Assembly (NCBI GenBank): GCA_937967375.1
Contig: CALCJF010000102.1
Span: 1-31,646 of the forward strand
Origin: an uncultured Leucobacter sp.
GTDB lineage: Bacteria; Actinomycetota; Actinomycetes; Actinomycetales; Microbacteriaceae
DNA: 31,646 nucleotides
Direction of reading: 5' to 3'
Below, in pieces: positions 7,993 through 18,108 of this stretch. The notes under the pieces are model-generated. The model ran no database searches. It had not been told where the DNA came from and saw nothing but the letters and a program-made list of their open reading frames with translations. Made by a program: the position numbers and the translations under genes. Numbering within the stretch: the stretch's first letter is position 1; the number at the start of each line of letters is the position of its first letter.

Positions 7993-8004
7993 TAGCATTG
8001 ATGC
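7993..8004 (+). promoter_or_regulatory. Probable leaderless -10 box for dnaX
   Basis: TAGCAT at 7993-7998 is followed by exactly six bases and then the GTG start at 8005. No Shine-Dalgarno is visible. The match to TANNNT with this spacing suggests transcription begins at the GTG. Confidence 0.6.
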
Positions 8005-10344
8005 GTGGCTACCGCACTGTATCGCCGTTACCGGCCAGAGGCTTTTTCCGAGATGATCGGGCAGGCTCACGTGACCGAGCCGTTGATGACGGCGTTGCGC
8101 ACTGGCCGCATCGGGCACGCATACCTGTTCAGCGGCCCGCGCGGCTGTGGCAAAACGACCTCGGCCCGCATTCTCGCGCGCTGTCTCAACTGCGCCGAGG
8201 GACCGACCGATACCCCCTGCGGCACCTGCCCGAGCTGTGTGGAGCTCAGCCGCGACGGTGGTGGCTCGCTCGACGTGGTCGAGATCGACGCCGCGAGCCA
8301 CGGCGGTGTCGACGATGCGCGCGAGCTGCGCGAGCGAGCCGTGTTCGCTCCTGCCCGCGACCGCTTCAAGATCTTCATCATCGACGAGGCGCACATGGTG
8401 ACCTCCGGCGGCTTCAACGCGTTGCTCAAGATCGTCGAAGAGCCGCCGCCGCACGTGAAGTTCATCTTCGCGACGACCGAGCCCGAGAAGGTCATCGGCA
8501 CGATTCGTTCGCGCACCCACCACTACCCGTTCCGACTTATCGCGCCCGGTGCGCTCATCGACTACGTGCAGCAGCTTTGCGACAGCGAGGGTGTGCAGGT
8601 TGAACCAGGCGTGCTCGCGCTTGTGGTGCGCTCGGGCGGCGGTTCGGTGCGCGACACGCTTTCAATTCTCGATCAGCTCATCGCGGGCAGCGAAGGCACG
8701 TCGGTGACCCTCGAACGAGCTACCGGCCTGCTCGGTTTCACGAGCGCCGAGCTGATCGATGAGGTTGTGCAGGCGCTCGGCTCAGGCGACTCGGCAGCGG
8801 CTTTTGCTGCGACCGACCGGGTGGTGCAGACGGGGCAAGACCCGCGTCGTTTCGTAGAGGATCTGCTTGAACGTCTGCGCGACCTGATCGTGATCTCGGC
8901 GACCACCGTTGATGGGGCCTCTGCGGTCTTTCGCGGGGTGCCCGACGATCAGTTGGAACGTATGTTCAACCAGTCGCAGGTGTTCAGCTACGGCCAGCTC
9001 TCGCGTATTGCCGACGTGGTGAGCGGCACACTCGACACGATGGTGGGTGCGACCGCTCCGCGCCTGCACCTCGAGCTGATGGTGGCGCGAGCGCTGCTCG
9101 CAACCGGTGTAGCGCCTGCCGGTGCTGCCGCGGCCCCCCCGTCAGCACAGTCGGCCCAATCGGCACCTTCTGCCGCCACCTCTGCGGCTGCTATGCAACC
9201 ACCTGTCTCTAGCGCCGCTCCAGCTTCTCGCGCCGCCGAGCCTTCTTCGGTTTCGACTCCGGTTGCGCGCTCTGAATCCTCGGCGCAGACGGCGGCACCC
9301 GCCACGACCCCCGCGCCAACTGCGCCAGCCCCGTCGGCCGACGCGATCGATCTGATTGCCACGATGAAGTCTGCCCGCGATTTCTTGAAGAACGACGAAT
9401 CCGGCACCACCCGGCCACCGATGGTGCCGCTGGGTGGAAGCTCGAAACCAGTCGCAGAGCCGAGTCCTCAAGCGACACCCGCGGCACGCGAGACCGAGGC
9501 GTCGCAGGCTCAGCAAACGGCGTCGGCCCCGGCCGATCCGAGCCCGTCCGAGCCTGTTGCTCCCGAAACAATCGCTCTCGACGAGATGCTCGAGACCTGG
9601 CCAGACCTGCTCGACGAACTGCTCGAGAGCGATCGCGAGGCATGGAACGCAGTGCGCCAGGCGCAGCCCCTCGCGATCGAAGGCGAGATGCTGACCATCG
9701 GGTTCGCTTCGAAGGCAGATCTCGACGCGTTCAAGACGAGTGGCGCTGGCCCGTTGCGCGAGGCATTGGTGGGTGCATTCGGAATCAGCGTGAAATACGT
9801 GCCGAGGCCGCTGCCCGAGGGCGTGCGTCCGATGTTTGCCAACCGTGAAGGCAGCGATGAAGCACCTCAGGAGCCTTCTCCAACGCCTGAGACGACCGCT
9901 CCGGCACTGCCGAGCACCCCGGTAGAATCGCCGACATCGATTGAAGCTGACTCTGTCAACGGTGCACCTGAGGGCTCCCGTCCCGGGCCGCTACCGGTCG
10001 CCGAGATGTCAGATCCTCCCGCGCCTCCGTCTGACGACTACGCTGAACCCGACTACGAGCCGGAGCCCGACTACGAACCAGAGCCAGAGCCGACGTTCGA
10101 GCGATCGCAAACGACGACACCGATTCGAACGACGACACCGATTCCAGCGAGGGTGCCGATTCCGGCGGCGGCGCCAGAACCAGCGCCAGCGCCTGAGCTG
10201 CAGCCGAAACCCGCATCGCCCGCGGAAGAACCCAAACGTCGCGAATCACCCGGCTTCACCCGCTACGGGGAGTCAGTGGTGCGTGAGGTACTGGGCGCCA
10301 GGTTCGTAGAAGAACGCCCGCTGCCAGAGGGCTTCGAAAGGTAA
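8005..10344 (+). CDS. dnaX: DNA polymerase III subunits gamma/tau
   Basis: This is the ATPase of the clamp loader and organiser of the replisome. It has 779 residues: an AAA+ core with Walker A GPRGCGKTT (44-52), a zinc site with C63, C72, C75 and C78, Walker B IIDEAH (125-130), sensor 1 in FATTEP (155-160) and the RTHHYPFRL motif (170-178). A collar domain follows to about 365. After that comes a long low-complexity Ala/Pro/Ser linker, a conserved tau-type domain at about 510-615 (ETWPDLLDELLESDREAWNAVRQAQPLAIEGEMLTIGF), then a second disordered stretch with DYEPEPDYEPEPEP. It ends in GFTRYGESVVREVLGARFVEE, a typical actinobacterial tail. No A-rich slippery site for a short gamma product was seen. 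recR follows 9 bp later. Confidence 0.97.
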   Translation: MATALYRRYRPEAFSEMIGQAHVTEPLMTALRTGRIGHAYLFSGPRGCGKTTSARILARCLNCAEGPTDTPCGTCPSCVELSRDGGGSLDVVEIDAASHGGVDDARELRERAVFAPARDRFKIFIIDEAHMVTSGGFNALLKIVEEPPPHVKFIFATTEPEKVIGTIRSRTHHYPFRLIAPGALIDYVQQLCDSEGVQVEPGVLALVVRSGGGSVRDTLSILDQLIAGSEGTSVTLERATGLLGFTSAELIDEVVQALGSGDSAAAFAATDRVVQTGQDPRRFVEDLLERLRDLIVISATTVDGASAVFRGVPDDQLERMFNQSQVFSYGQLSRIADVVSGTLDTMVGATAPRLHLELMVARALLATGVAPAGAAAAPPSAQSAQSAPSAATSAAAMQPPVSSAAPASRAAEPSSVSTPVARSESSAQTAAPATTPAPTAPAPSADAIDLIATMKSARDFLKNDESGTTRPPMVPLGGSSKPVAEPSPQATPAARETEASQAQQTASAPADPSPSEPVAPETIALDEMLETWPDLLDELLESDREAWNAVRQAQPLAIEGEMLTIGFASKADLDAFKTSGAGPLREALVGAFGISVKYVPRPLPEGVRPMFANREGSDEAPQEPSPTPETTAPALPSTPVESPTSIEADSVNGAPEGSRPGPLPVAEMSDPPAPPSDDYAEPDYEPEPDYEPEPEPTFERSQTTTPIRTTTPIPARVPIPAAAPEPAPAPELQPKPASPAEEPKRRESPGFTRYGESVVREVLGARFVEERPLPEGFER

Positions 10345-10353
10345 GAAAAGTAC

Positions 10354-10962
10354 ATGTACGACGGAATCGTTCAAGACCTGATCGACGAGTTTGGCAGGCT
10401 CCCGGGAATCGGCCCCAAATCGGCGCAACGCATCGCGTTTCACATTCTGCAAACCCAAAGCTTCGACGTGTCACACCTCGCCGAATTGCTCACCGAAGTG
10501 CGCGAGCGCGTGCACTTCTGCGACCAGTGCGGCAACATCACCGAGCAAGAGCGATGCTCAATCTGCCGTGATCCGCGCCGTGACCAGGGTCTGATCTGCG
10601 TGGTCGAAGAACCGAAAGACGTCGTCGCAATCGAACGCACCAGACAGTTCCGTGGGCTGTACCACGTGCTCGGGGGCGCGATCAGCCCGATCGATGGCAT
10701 CGGGCCAGACGATCTCAGCATCGCACAGCTCATGCGGCGTCTCGCACCGAGCGAGGGCGAAGAGCCGGTGCGCGAGGTGATCCTCGCCACTGACCCAAAC
10801 CTTGAGGGCGAAGCAACCGCCGCCTATCTCTCGCGACTGCTCACCGCGATCGAGGTGCCCGTGTCGCGCCTCGCATCAGGCCTACCCGTCGGCGGCGACC
10901 TTGAATTCGCCGACGAGGTGACCCTTGGGCGTGCGTTTGAGGGCCGCACCAAGATGTCGTAG
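10354..10962 (+). CDS. recR: Recombination protein RecR
   Basis: RecR works with RecO and RecF to load RecA at gaps and stalled forks. The 202-residue protein shows the N-terminal helix-hairpin-helix (EFGRLPGIGPKSAQRIAFHIL), the four-cysteine zinc finger (C57, C60, C69, C72 in FCDQCGNITEQERCSIC), and a Toprim domain (LICVVEEPKDVVAIERT ... VILATDPNLEGEATAAYL). It ends with the conserved LASGLPVGGDLEFADEVTLGRAFEGR. It follows dnaX by 9 bp, the usual dnaX-recR pairing in bacteria, though the small YbaB protein often found between them is absent here. The ribosome binding site is weak (A/G-rich stretch before ATG), which fits coupling to dnaX translation. Confidence 0.98.
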   Translation: MYDGIVQDLIDEFGRLPGIGPKSAQRIAFHILQTQSFDVSHLAELLTEVRERVHFCDQCGNITEQERCSICRDPRRDQGLICVVEEPKDVVAIERTRQFRGLYHVLGGAISPIDGIGPDDLSIAQLMRRLAPSEGEEPVREVILATDPNLEGEATAAYLSRLLTAIEVPVSRLASGLPVGGDLEFADEVTLGRAFEGRTKMS

Positions 10963-10995
10963 ACCTTGATACAAGCCCTGAGATAAGGAGCACCA

Positions 10996-11907
10996 ATGAC
11001 TGCCCCCGCAGGATGGTACGCCTCGCAGAACCCCGGCAAGCTTCGCTGGTGGGACGGTGCGCAGTGGACAGAGCACGAGTGTGACGCACCCGCTCAGCTA
11101 GCGCCAACTGCTCAGGCTCCTCAAATATTTCAGGCACCGCAACCGCTTCAGGCGGCACCAGCGGTCCCTGCCAGCGTCGGCCCTCAGCCGGGCTGGTACC
11201 CGGTGCCAGGCGTGAGCGAAGTGCGCTGGTGGGACGGCCAGCACTGGGCGCCCTACTCGGTCGGAAATCGGGGCCCGCGCGGCAACTGGTACGCGACCGA
11301 GCCGCCTGGCATCGCTTACGTGTTCGGCGCGATCTTTCTTGCACTCGGACTCTCGCAGCTATTGCTCTCAACGTTGTCGTCGGGCATGTCGATCGCGGGT
11401 CTCGGGCCGCTGCTTCTCGGAGCATTCTGGATGAGTGCCGCAATCGCCCTCTCCATTGTGCGCAGCAGGCCGGCGCCCGTGGCCGGTACCGAGTTTCTCG
11501 ACCCGATCGTGCAGCCGCTTCCAGGTCAAGCCGAGGGCGACGGTGCCGCATGGATTGCGCTGACACCGAGACTGAGTCGCTGGTGGTCGGGGGTGCGCTG
11601 GGGTGAATACGTCGCCGAAGCGAACAGAATTCGCCCGACCCACGGCGGTGCAAAGACTTTTCGCGTGCTGAAGGTCATGGCCTGGGTCGTCATCGCGATC
11701 GGTGTCATCGCCGCACTCGTGGGTATCGTATTGCTCATCATCCTGCCGCCCGACTTTCTCTCACGCGCAATCGGTGTGATCGTGCTGTGCTCTGGCCTCG
11801 GGCTCGCAGTTGTCGGTGCGATTCTGTTTCCGATCATTCACTTGCGCCGTCATGCGATGCTCCTGCCAGAGTATCCACCTACCCCAACGCACAGCGCCGG
11901 TGCATGA
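10996..11907 (+). CDS. DUF2510-repeat membrane protein
   Basis: This 303-residue protein starts with two DUF2510 repeats. The first is at about 4-28 (AGWYASQNPGKLRWWDGAQWTEH); the second at about 62-86 (PGWYPVPGVSEVRWWDGQHWAPY), separated by an Ala/Gln/Pro linker. Four membrane segments follow (about 104-125, 131-152, 228-250 and 256-280). Between the second and third there is a WWSGVRWGEYV segment that looks like a degenerate third repeat. DUF2510 is common in actinobacterial membrane proteins and its role is unknown; a surface or protein-contact role is only a guess. TAAGGAG upstream of the ATG gives a good ribosome binding site. It lies 33 bp after recR and may be in the same transcript. 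Confidence 0.85.
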   Translation: MTAPAGWYASQNPGKLRWWDGAQWTEHECDAPAQLAPTAQAPQIFQAPQPLQAAPAVPASVGPQPGWYPVPGVSEVRWWDGQHWAPYSVGNRGPRGNWYATEPPGIAYVFGAIFLALGLSQLLLSTLSSGMSIAGLGPLLLGAFWMSAAIALSIVRSRPAPVAGTEFLDPIVQPLPGQAEGDGAAWIALTPRLSRWWSGVRWGEYVAEANRIRPTHGGAKTFRVLKVMAWVVIAIGVIAALVGIVLLIILPPDFLSRAIGVIVLCSGLGLAVVGAILFPIIHLRRHAMLLPEYPPTPTHSAGA

Positions 11908-11927
11908 TGCGGCATATGTACTCGCGA

Positions 11928-11933
11928 TAGACT
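11928..11933 (+). promoter_or_regulatory. Probable -10 box upstream of lysC
   Basis: TAGACT lies 44 bp before the lysC GTG. It matches the TAGNCT pattern seen at other starts in this window, but here with a normal leader and an AGGAGG Shine-Dalgarno. A second A/T-rich candidate, TTATAT, lies at about 11944. Confidence 0.4.
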
Positions 11934-11977
11934 GAAAGCTGGCTTATATATTCGGGCGGCACACAGAGGAGGCGCGC

Positions 11978-13249
<1,272 letters not shown>

Positions 13250-13257
13250 GAGCACGT

Positions 13258-14319
13258 ATGACCACCCAGTTCAACCTTGCCGTCGTCGGTGCCACCGGTC
13301 AGGTCGGCACCGTCATGCGCGGCCTGCTCGAGCAGCGCGACTTTCCGATTGCATCACTGCGCCTCTTTTCGAGCGCTCGGTCGGCCGGCACCACGATTGA
13401 GTTTCGTGGCGAGCAGATCACTGTCGAAGACGTAGAGACAGCAGATCCCGCTGGCATCGATATTGCGCTGTTTTCTGCTGGCGGAGCGGCTTCGTGCGAG
13501 TACGCGCAGAAGTTTGCCGACGCGGGCGCAATCGTGATCGACAACTCGAGCGCCTGGCGCATGGATCCTGCGGTTCCGCTCGTTGTCAGCGAGGTGAACC
13601 CGCACGCAATGGACGGCGTGATCGAGGCCCGCAGCGGCATTATCGCCAACCCGAACTGCACCACGATGGCGGCGATGCCGGCACTTAAGGCTCTCGACGA
13701 AGCAGCTGGCCTCGAGCGCTTGATCGTCACTACCTTTCAGGCAGTGTCGGGATCGGGGCTCGCAGGCGCACGCGAGCTCGCCGGCCAGGTGACCGCTGCT
13801 CTCGAGCAGGGGGGCATCGAAAAGCTGGTGCACGACGGAAGCGCGATCGAGTTTCCCGCCCCCGAGATCTACGCCAAGACCATCGCATTCGACGTGCTGC
13901 CGCTCGCGGGTTCGATCGTTGACGACGGTGAAGGCGAGACCGACGAAGAGAAGAAGCTTCGTAACGAGAGCCGTAAGATTCTCGAACTGCCAGAGTTGCT
14001 CGTCTCGGGAACCTGCGTGCGCGTGCCGGTGTTCACCGGTCACTCGCTCTCGATCAACGTCGAGTTTGCGAATGAGATTTCGGCTGACCGCGCGCGCGAG
14101 GTGCTCGCGAGTGCTCCAGGCGTCGAGCTGAGCGATGTGCCTACCCCGCTCGAGGCTGCGGGGAACGACCCGTCGTATGTCGGTCGTATTCGCGAGGATC
14201 AAAGCGCCCCGGCAGGCCGAGGCCTCTCGATGTTCATCTCGAACGACAACCTGCGCAAGGGTGCGGCACTGAACGCAGTGCAGATCGCAGAGGTCGTGGC
14301 TGCTCGCCTGACGAGCTGA
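13258..14319 (+). CDS. asd: Aspartate-semialdehyde dehydrogenase
   Basis: This NADPH enzyme reduces aspartyl phosphate to aspartate semialdehyde, directly after LysC. The 353-residue protein has the nucleotide-binding opening LAVVGATGQVGTVMRGLLEQRDFP, SAGGAAS, VIDNSSAWRMD, and the catalytic cysteine in NPNCTTMAAMPAL. QAVSGSGLAGARELAGQ, the VRVPVFTGHSLSI motif with the substrate-binding His, and the closing NLRKGAALNAVQIAE are also present. It starts at ATG with TAGGAG just before, overlapping the lysC stop region, so it forms a two-gene operon with lysC. A double inverted repeat follows. Confidence 0.98.
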   Translation: MTTQFNLAVVGATGQVGTVMRGLLEQRDFPIASLRLFSSARSAGTTIEFRGEQITVEDVETADPAGIDIALFSAGGAASCEYAQKFADAGAIVIDNSSAWRMDPAVPLVVSEVNPHAMDGVIEARSGIIANPNCTTMAAMPALKALDEAAGLERLIVTTFQAVSGSGLAGARELAGQVTAALEQGGIEKLVHDGSAIEFPAPEIYAKTIAFDVLPLAGSIVDDGEGETDEEKKLRNESRKILELPELLVSGTCVRVPVFTGHSLSINVEFANEISADRAREVLASAPGVELSDVPTPLEAAGNDPSYVGRIREDQSAPAGRGLSMFISNDNLRKGAALNAVQIAEVVAARLTS

Positions 14320-14330
14320 GGTCTTCGTAA

Positions 14331-14406
14331 CAATAGTGCGCGATCTATAGCCTCGACGTACAGAAGGCCGCACATCGCGCACTATTGCCGTGGCTTGCGT
14401 GGCAAT
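14331..14406. repeat. Two overlapping inverted repeats between convergent asd and the phosphoesterase gene
   Basis: CAATAGTGCGCGAT (14331-14344) and ATCGCGCACTATTG (14374-14387) are a perfect 14-bp inverted repeat with a 29-base loop. A second repeat, ATTGCC (14384-14389) and GGCAAT (14401-14406), shares four bases with the first, so the two hairpins exclude each other. The position is 11 bp after the asd stop, between convergent genes, which fits a two-way terminator. There is no T-tract, however. Confidence 0.6.
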
Positions 14407-14460
14407 TGAGCGTCGCGTTCGCGCACGGGTAGCGGCCAAACCGTTGTGTTGGCGCGGGAT

Positions 14461-15384
14461 CTAGCGCTCGGCCTCAAGGGTGATGAGGCTCGCCTCGGGG
14501 CGGCAGGCGAATCTTATCGGTGCGTAGACTGACGCGCCGAGTCCGGCGCTGACGTTCAGGAATGCCGCTCGCTCGGCGTCGTACCACACGCTCAGGCCGC
14601 GCGCCTGCTGCACCGGCAGATCACAGTTCGAAGTCAACGCACCGACGCCCGGCACGCGCACCTGGCCGCCGTGGGTATGCCCGGCGAAGATCGCCGAGAC
14701 GCTGCGGTCGAGCAACTGGCCGAGTGCGTGCTGGTAGGGGGCGTGCACCACGCCGAGGCGGGTTGCAGCTGGCTTCGAGGCCGAGGGCAGGCTCTCGACT
14801 GACGCATCGAGCGCTGCCACATCGTCGTAGCCGATATGGGGGTCGTTCAGGCCGATGAGCTCAACCTCGGTGCCGCGAAGCGTGAGCCGCTGCGCCCGGT
14901 TGTTGAGGTCGATAAAGCCGAGCGCGGTCATGCCGCGGGTCAACGCCTCGTTATCGAGATCGGGCGATCGCTTGCCGGTTCTGCTTGGGGCGCTCAGATA
15001 GACGAACGGGTTCTTCGCGATGGGCGAGTAATAGTCGTTCGAGCCGTGCACAAACACTGTCGGAATCTCAGCCTCTGCGAACGCGCTCAACGTGTGCAGC
15101 AGTGGCCCTCGAGCGAGACGGTGACCCATCAGGTCGCCGGTGAGCACCACCAGATCGGGGCGCAGCTCAACGAGGCTGCGCACCCATTCGATCTTCCGGT
15201 GCTGCCAGGGCGCGAGATGCAGGTCGCTGAGCTGGAGCACCCTCAGGGGCGTCGAGCCCTCAGGCAGCACCGGCAGCGTGTGCCTGCGCAGCGTGAACAG
15301 GCGAGGCTCAACCAGCGTCGACCATGCGGCGACGCCGAGGGCTGCTGTGAGCAGCCCTCGGCCGGTCCTGCTTGTTATGAACAC
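14461..15384 (-). CDS. Calcineurin-like metallophosphoesterase (YkuE/YaeI type)
   Basis: This 307-residue protein has an N-terminal hydrophobic segment (about 9-25) that probably anchors it to the membrane. It is followed by the metallophosphoesterase motifs in order: D54-x-H56 (LSDLHL), G83-D84 (LTGDLMG), N116-D117 (HGSNDYY, in place of the usual GNHD/E), H214 (VVHAPYQH) and GHTHGGQ (235-241). Relatives hydrolyse UDP-diacylglucosamine or other phosphoesters at the membrane; substrate here is unknown. The GTG start overlaps the last ten bases of the penicillin-binding protein gene, so translation is coupled. The same gene pair occurs in mycobacteria (ponA2 with Rv3683), which supports a cell-envelope role. 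Confidence 0.92.
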   Translation of the reverse strand: MFITSRTGRGLLTAALGVAAWSTLVEPRLFTLRRHTLPVLPEGSTPLRVLQLSDLHLAPWQHRKIEWVRSLVELRPDLVVLTGDLMGHRLARGPLLHTLSAFAEAEIPTVFVHGSNDYYSPIAKNPFVYLSAPSRTGKRSPDLDNEALTRGMTALGFIDLNNRAQRLTLRGTEVELIGLNDPHIGYDDVAALDASVESLPSASKPAATRLGVVHAPYQHALGQLLDRSVSAIFAGHTHGGQVRVPGVGALTSNCDLPVQQARGLSVWYDAERAAFLNVSAGLGASVYAPIRFACRPEASLITLEAER

Positions 15385-17978
15385 TTGACGTACAGCGTGA
15401 CTTGGTTGGCAGGGTTCGCCGCTTGGCCCTCACCGGGGTTGACGCTCTCAACGTTGCGGTTCGGCAGGTTGTTGGGCGGGTTCGCAGGTGCGGGGGCCGA
15501 ACACACAATGTCGACGTTGTTGAACCCGGCGCTCACGAGCGCCGCTTGCGCGTCATTGCCCTTCTGCCCCACGAGCCCGCTCGGAATCACCTTCAACGCG
15601 CCGTTGCTGACGTAGACGGTAATGTCGGAGCCGCGACCTGCCTCGCCCGCGGGGTTCGTGCTCGCCACGAGACCCGCAGCGACGTTCGAGTCGACCTCGC
15701 CGCCGTTCACCACGCCGAACCCGGCCGCAGTCAGAATCTGCTCTGCCTCAGCGTACGACTTGCCGGTGACATCGGGAACGCCGACCATCACACGCTCGGT
15801 CGCGGTGCGCGGCGGGTCTGGGAACTCCGTGCCGCCGTAGATGCGGTCTGCCGCATCCATCGCAGCGTTATAGATCGCGCGTTCGGGGCGGCCAAGGCCA
15901 GTGCTGTTGAGCGACACCTTGCCCACGACGTTGCCGGTCCAGACCGCGGTTGCAACGGTGCTGCTGCCACCTGTGTTCCATCGATCGACTGCGCTGTCAG
16001 TGGTGCCCGACTTGCCGAAGTGCGGAATGCCGTAGTTCGAGCGCGAGTGCGACATGGTGCCGTTGCGCACCACACCCTGCAACGCGTAGAGCACGCCCGC
16101 CGCGACATCGGGTGAAAGTGCCTCGCCGCACTTGCTCTTCGTGAAGTTCACCTCTTTGCCCTCGGCGTCGGTGATCGCGTCGATGGGGACCGGGGTGCAG
16201 AAGACGCCGTTCGCGGCGAACGCAGCGTTGGCAGCCGCCATGGTCAGGGGTGCGATCTCGTCGGTGCCCGCGAATGCGAGCGACGGCACGATAGTGAGGT
16301 TGCGCGTGCCTGCGTTTGAGGTGCCGCTGTCTTCGGGCATCTCGATGGCGCGATGCACGCCAAGACTTTCGGCGAGCTTCACCGTGTCGCAAAGGTCGAG
16401 CTTCTGTTGCATCGAGACGAACACGCCGTTGAGCGACTGTGCGGTGCCGTTCATGACCGTGGTGTTGCCAGGCGCCTCGCCCGCATCGTTCTTGAAGGTG
16501 TAGTTGCCACCGCCGTAGACGCCGCCTAGGCAGCTCGCCCTGAACGAGTTGAGGTTCACGGTGCGGCCGTTGCCGTTCACGCTGTCGTTGACAGAGTTGC
16601 CCGCTCGAATCCACTCGGCAAGTGTGAAGACCTTCATGGTCGAGCCGACCTGGAAGCCGCTCGACCCGCCGTACTCGTAGTCGGTGTTGTAGTTGATGCT
16701 CGTGTAGCCGGGGTTCGAGTCGAGCACCGCAGGATCGGCGCTGAACGGCCTGTTCTGGGCCATCATGAGCACGCGCCCGGTGCCGGCCTGCACGCTCGAG
16801 GCGGCGGCGCCGATGTCGATGCCCTCCATGGTCTGCGGGATGTTCCCACGGATCGCTGCGAGCGTCTCAGCCTGCATGTCGAGGTTGATCGTCGTCTGAA
16901 TCTGGTAGCCGCCACGCAAGAAGTTGAAGTGGCGCTCTTCGGGGGTGTTGCCGAACGCGGGGTCGAGCTCGATGTAGCGCTGCACGTAGTCGCAGAAGTG
17001 GCCAAGGCCGTAGTTGGTCTCAGCAACCGAGCAGCCCGACTCTCGGTAGACGCGGTTCGGCACCACGTCGGTAGCGACGGCTTCATCGTGCTGTTGCTGC
17101 GTAATGCGCTTCGCGTCGAGCATGCGTTTCAGCACCCAGTCGCGGCGCTCCTGGTTCGCCTTGATATTCTCATCGTCGCTAAGGTTCAGGTTCGAGGGGT
17201 ACTGCACGATACCGACGAGGCTGGCAGCTTCGGCAAGAGTGAGGTCACTCGCGTGCTTGCCGTAGTACGACATCGCCGCCGACTCGATGCCGTAGACCTG
17301 GCCGCCGAAGTTGGCAATGTTGAGGTAGCCGAGCAGAATCTCATCTTTCGAGAACTTCTTCTCGATGCTGACCGCATAGCGAATCTCTTGCAGCTTGCGC
17401 TCGGTGGTCTGCGCCATGGCTTCTTTGTATGCCTGGTCGCGCTCCTTCTCGTCGATAATCGCCTCGGCACGCTGCACGAGCACGTTGCGCACGTACTGCA
17501 TCGTGATAGTCGAGGCGCCGCCCGCGTCGCTGCCTTTGAGCTGGCCGAGCACGGCACGGCCGAGGCCGAGCACGTCGACACCGTTGTGCGTGTAGAAGCG
17601 CGGATCCTCCGTCGAGACCGCGGCGTCTTTCACGTATTGCGAGATCGCGTCCCAGCCGACCATTTCGCGGTTCTGCGCATAGAACTCGGCGAGCTTTACA
17701 TCTTCGCCTGCAGAGTTCTTCGCGAGAATCGTTGATGGTTGCGCGAGCTGACCCGGGTCGAGGTGGCCCGGCAGATTCTCGAACACGCTGATGGCCGAGT
17801 TCGCGGCATACCCGCTGATGGCCACGACCGGAGTGACAGCGACGGTGACGAGTATGCCCGCAACGACGCTCATGATGATGGCGCCGAGAAAGCCGCCGAT
17901 GGCGCCGCTGGGGGTGCGGGGCTTGGCAGTGCGTACGTTGCCGCCGCGGGCGCCCGAGTTGGAAGACGATGAAGCCAT
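15375..17978 (-). CDS. ponA: Bifunctional (class A) penicillin-binding protein with PASTA domains
   Basis: This enzyme polymerises and cross-links peptidoglycan outside the membrane. The 867-residue protein has one N-terminal membrane anchor (about 28-57). A GT51 glycosyltransferase domain follows, with the catalytic glutamate in STEDPRFYTHNGVD (E124), GGASTITMQYVRNVL and KDEILLGYLNIANFG. The transpeptidase domain has S446-TMK (nucleophile), S515-L-N and K656-SG (a KSG variant of the KTG motif). Two PASTA domains (about 731-795 and 796-867) end the protein. It resembles mycobacterial PonA2. The ATG has no Shine-Dalgarno but has TACGCT seven bases upstream. It is the first gene of a pair with the overlapping phosphoesterase. 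Confidence 0.96.
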   Translation of the reverse strand: MASSSSNSGARGGNVRTAKPRTPSGAIGGFLGAIIMSVVAGILVTVAVTPVVAISGYAANSAISVFENLPGHLDPGQLAQPSTILAKNSAGEDVKLAEFYAQNREMVGWDAISQYVKDAAVSTEDPRFYTHNGVDVLGLGRAVLGQLKGSDAGGASTITMQYVRNVLVQRAEAIIDEKERDQAYKEAMAQTTERKLQEIRYAVSIEKKFSKDEILLGYLNIANFGGQVYGIESAAMSYYGKHASDLTLAEAASLVGIVQYPSNLNLSDDENIKANQERRDWVLKRMLDAKRITQQQHDEAVATDVVPNRVYRESGCSVAETNYGLGHFCDYVQRYIELDPAFGNTPEERHFNFLRGGYQIQTTINLDMQAETLAAIRGNIPQTMEGIDIGAAASSVQAGTGRVLMMAQNRPFSADPAVLDSNPGYTSINYNTDYEYGGSSGFQVGSTMKVFTLAEWIRAGNSVNDSVNGNGRTVNLNSFRASCLGGVYGGGNYTFKNDAGEAPGNTTVMNGTAQSLNGVFVSMQQKLDLCDTVKLAESLGVHRAIEMPEDSGTSNAGTRNLTIVPSLAFAGTDEIAPLTMAAANAAFAANGVFCTPVPIDAITDAEGKEVNFTKSKCGEALSPDVAAGVLYALQGVVRNGTMSHSRSNYGIPHFGKSGTTDSAVDRWNTGGSSTVATAVWTGNVVGKVSLNSTGLGRPERAIYNAAMDAADRIYGGTEFPDPPRTATERVMVGVPDVTGKSYAEAEQILTAAGFGVVNGGEVDSNVAAGLVASTNPAGEAGRGSDITVYVSNGALKVIPSGLVGQKGNDAQAALVSAGFNNVDIVCSAPAPANPPNNLPNRNVESVNPGEGQAANPANQVTLYVKCS

Positions 17979-17991
17979 AAGATTAAGCGTA
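17979..17991 (-). promoter_or_regulatory. Probable leaderless -10 box for the penicillin-binding protein gene
   Basis: On the minus strand TACGCT (17991 to 17986) is followed by seven bases and the ATG at 17978. No ribosome binding site is seen. This fits the TANNNT leaderless pattern found at other starts here. Confidence 0.5.
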
Positions 17992-18049
17992 AGCGACGTG
18001 GCTGAGAATTTCGCACGCCCGCGCGGTGCGAGCAGCCTCGCAGAACCCG

Positions 18050-18078
18050 TTAGGTGCGCTGCGAGACTGGCCTACATA
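18050..18078 (+). promoter_or_regulatory. Possible promoter of the DUF4177-RidA pair
   Basis: TTAGGT (18050-18055) and TACATA (18073-18078) are spaced 17 bp, upstream of an AAAGGAG ribosome site at 18096-18102. The -35 match is modest. Confidence 0.35.
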
Positions 18079-18108
18079 ATACCCAGAAGACAATCAAAGG
18101 AGCGCCCG

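Noticed and set aside
7234..8523. 429-codon minus-strand open frame across ackA and dnaX
   Set aside because: It is opposite the conserved ends of two certain genes and crosses their intergenic promoter.
9121..9560. Repeat-rich stretch in dnaX as a possible separate gene or mobile insertion
   Set aside because: It is an Ala/Pro/Ser linker in frame with dnaX, usual for actinobacterial tau proteins.
14320..14460. Possible tRNA or small RNA after asd
   Set aside because: No cloverleaf or TΨC-like GTTCGA motif was found; only the inverted repeats are present.
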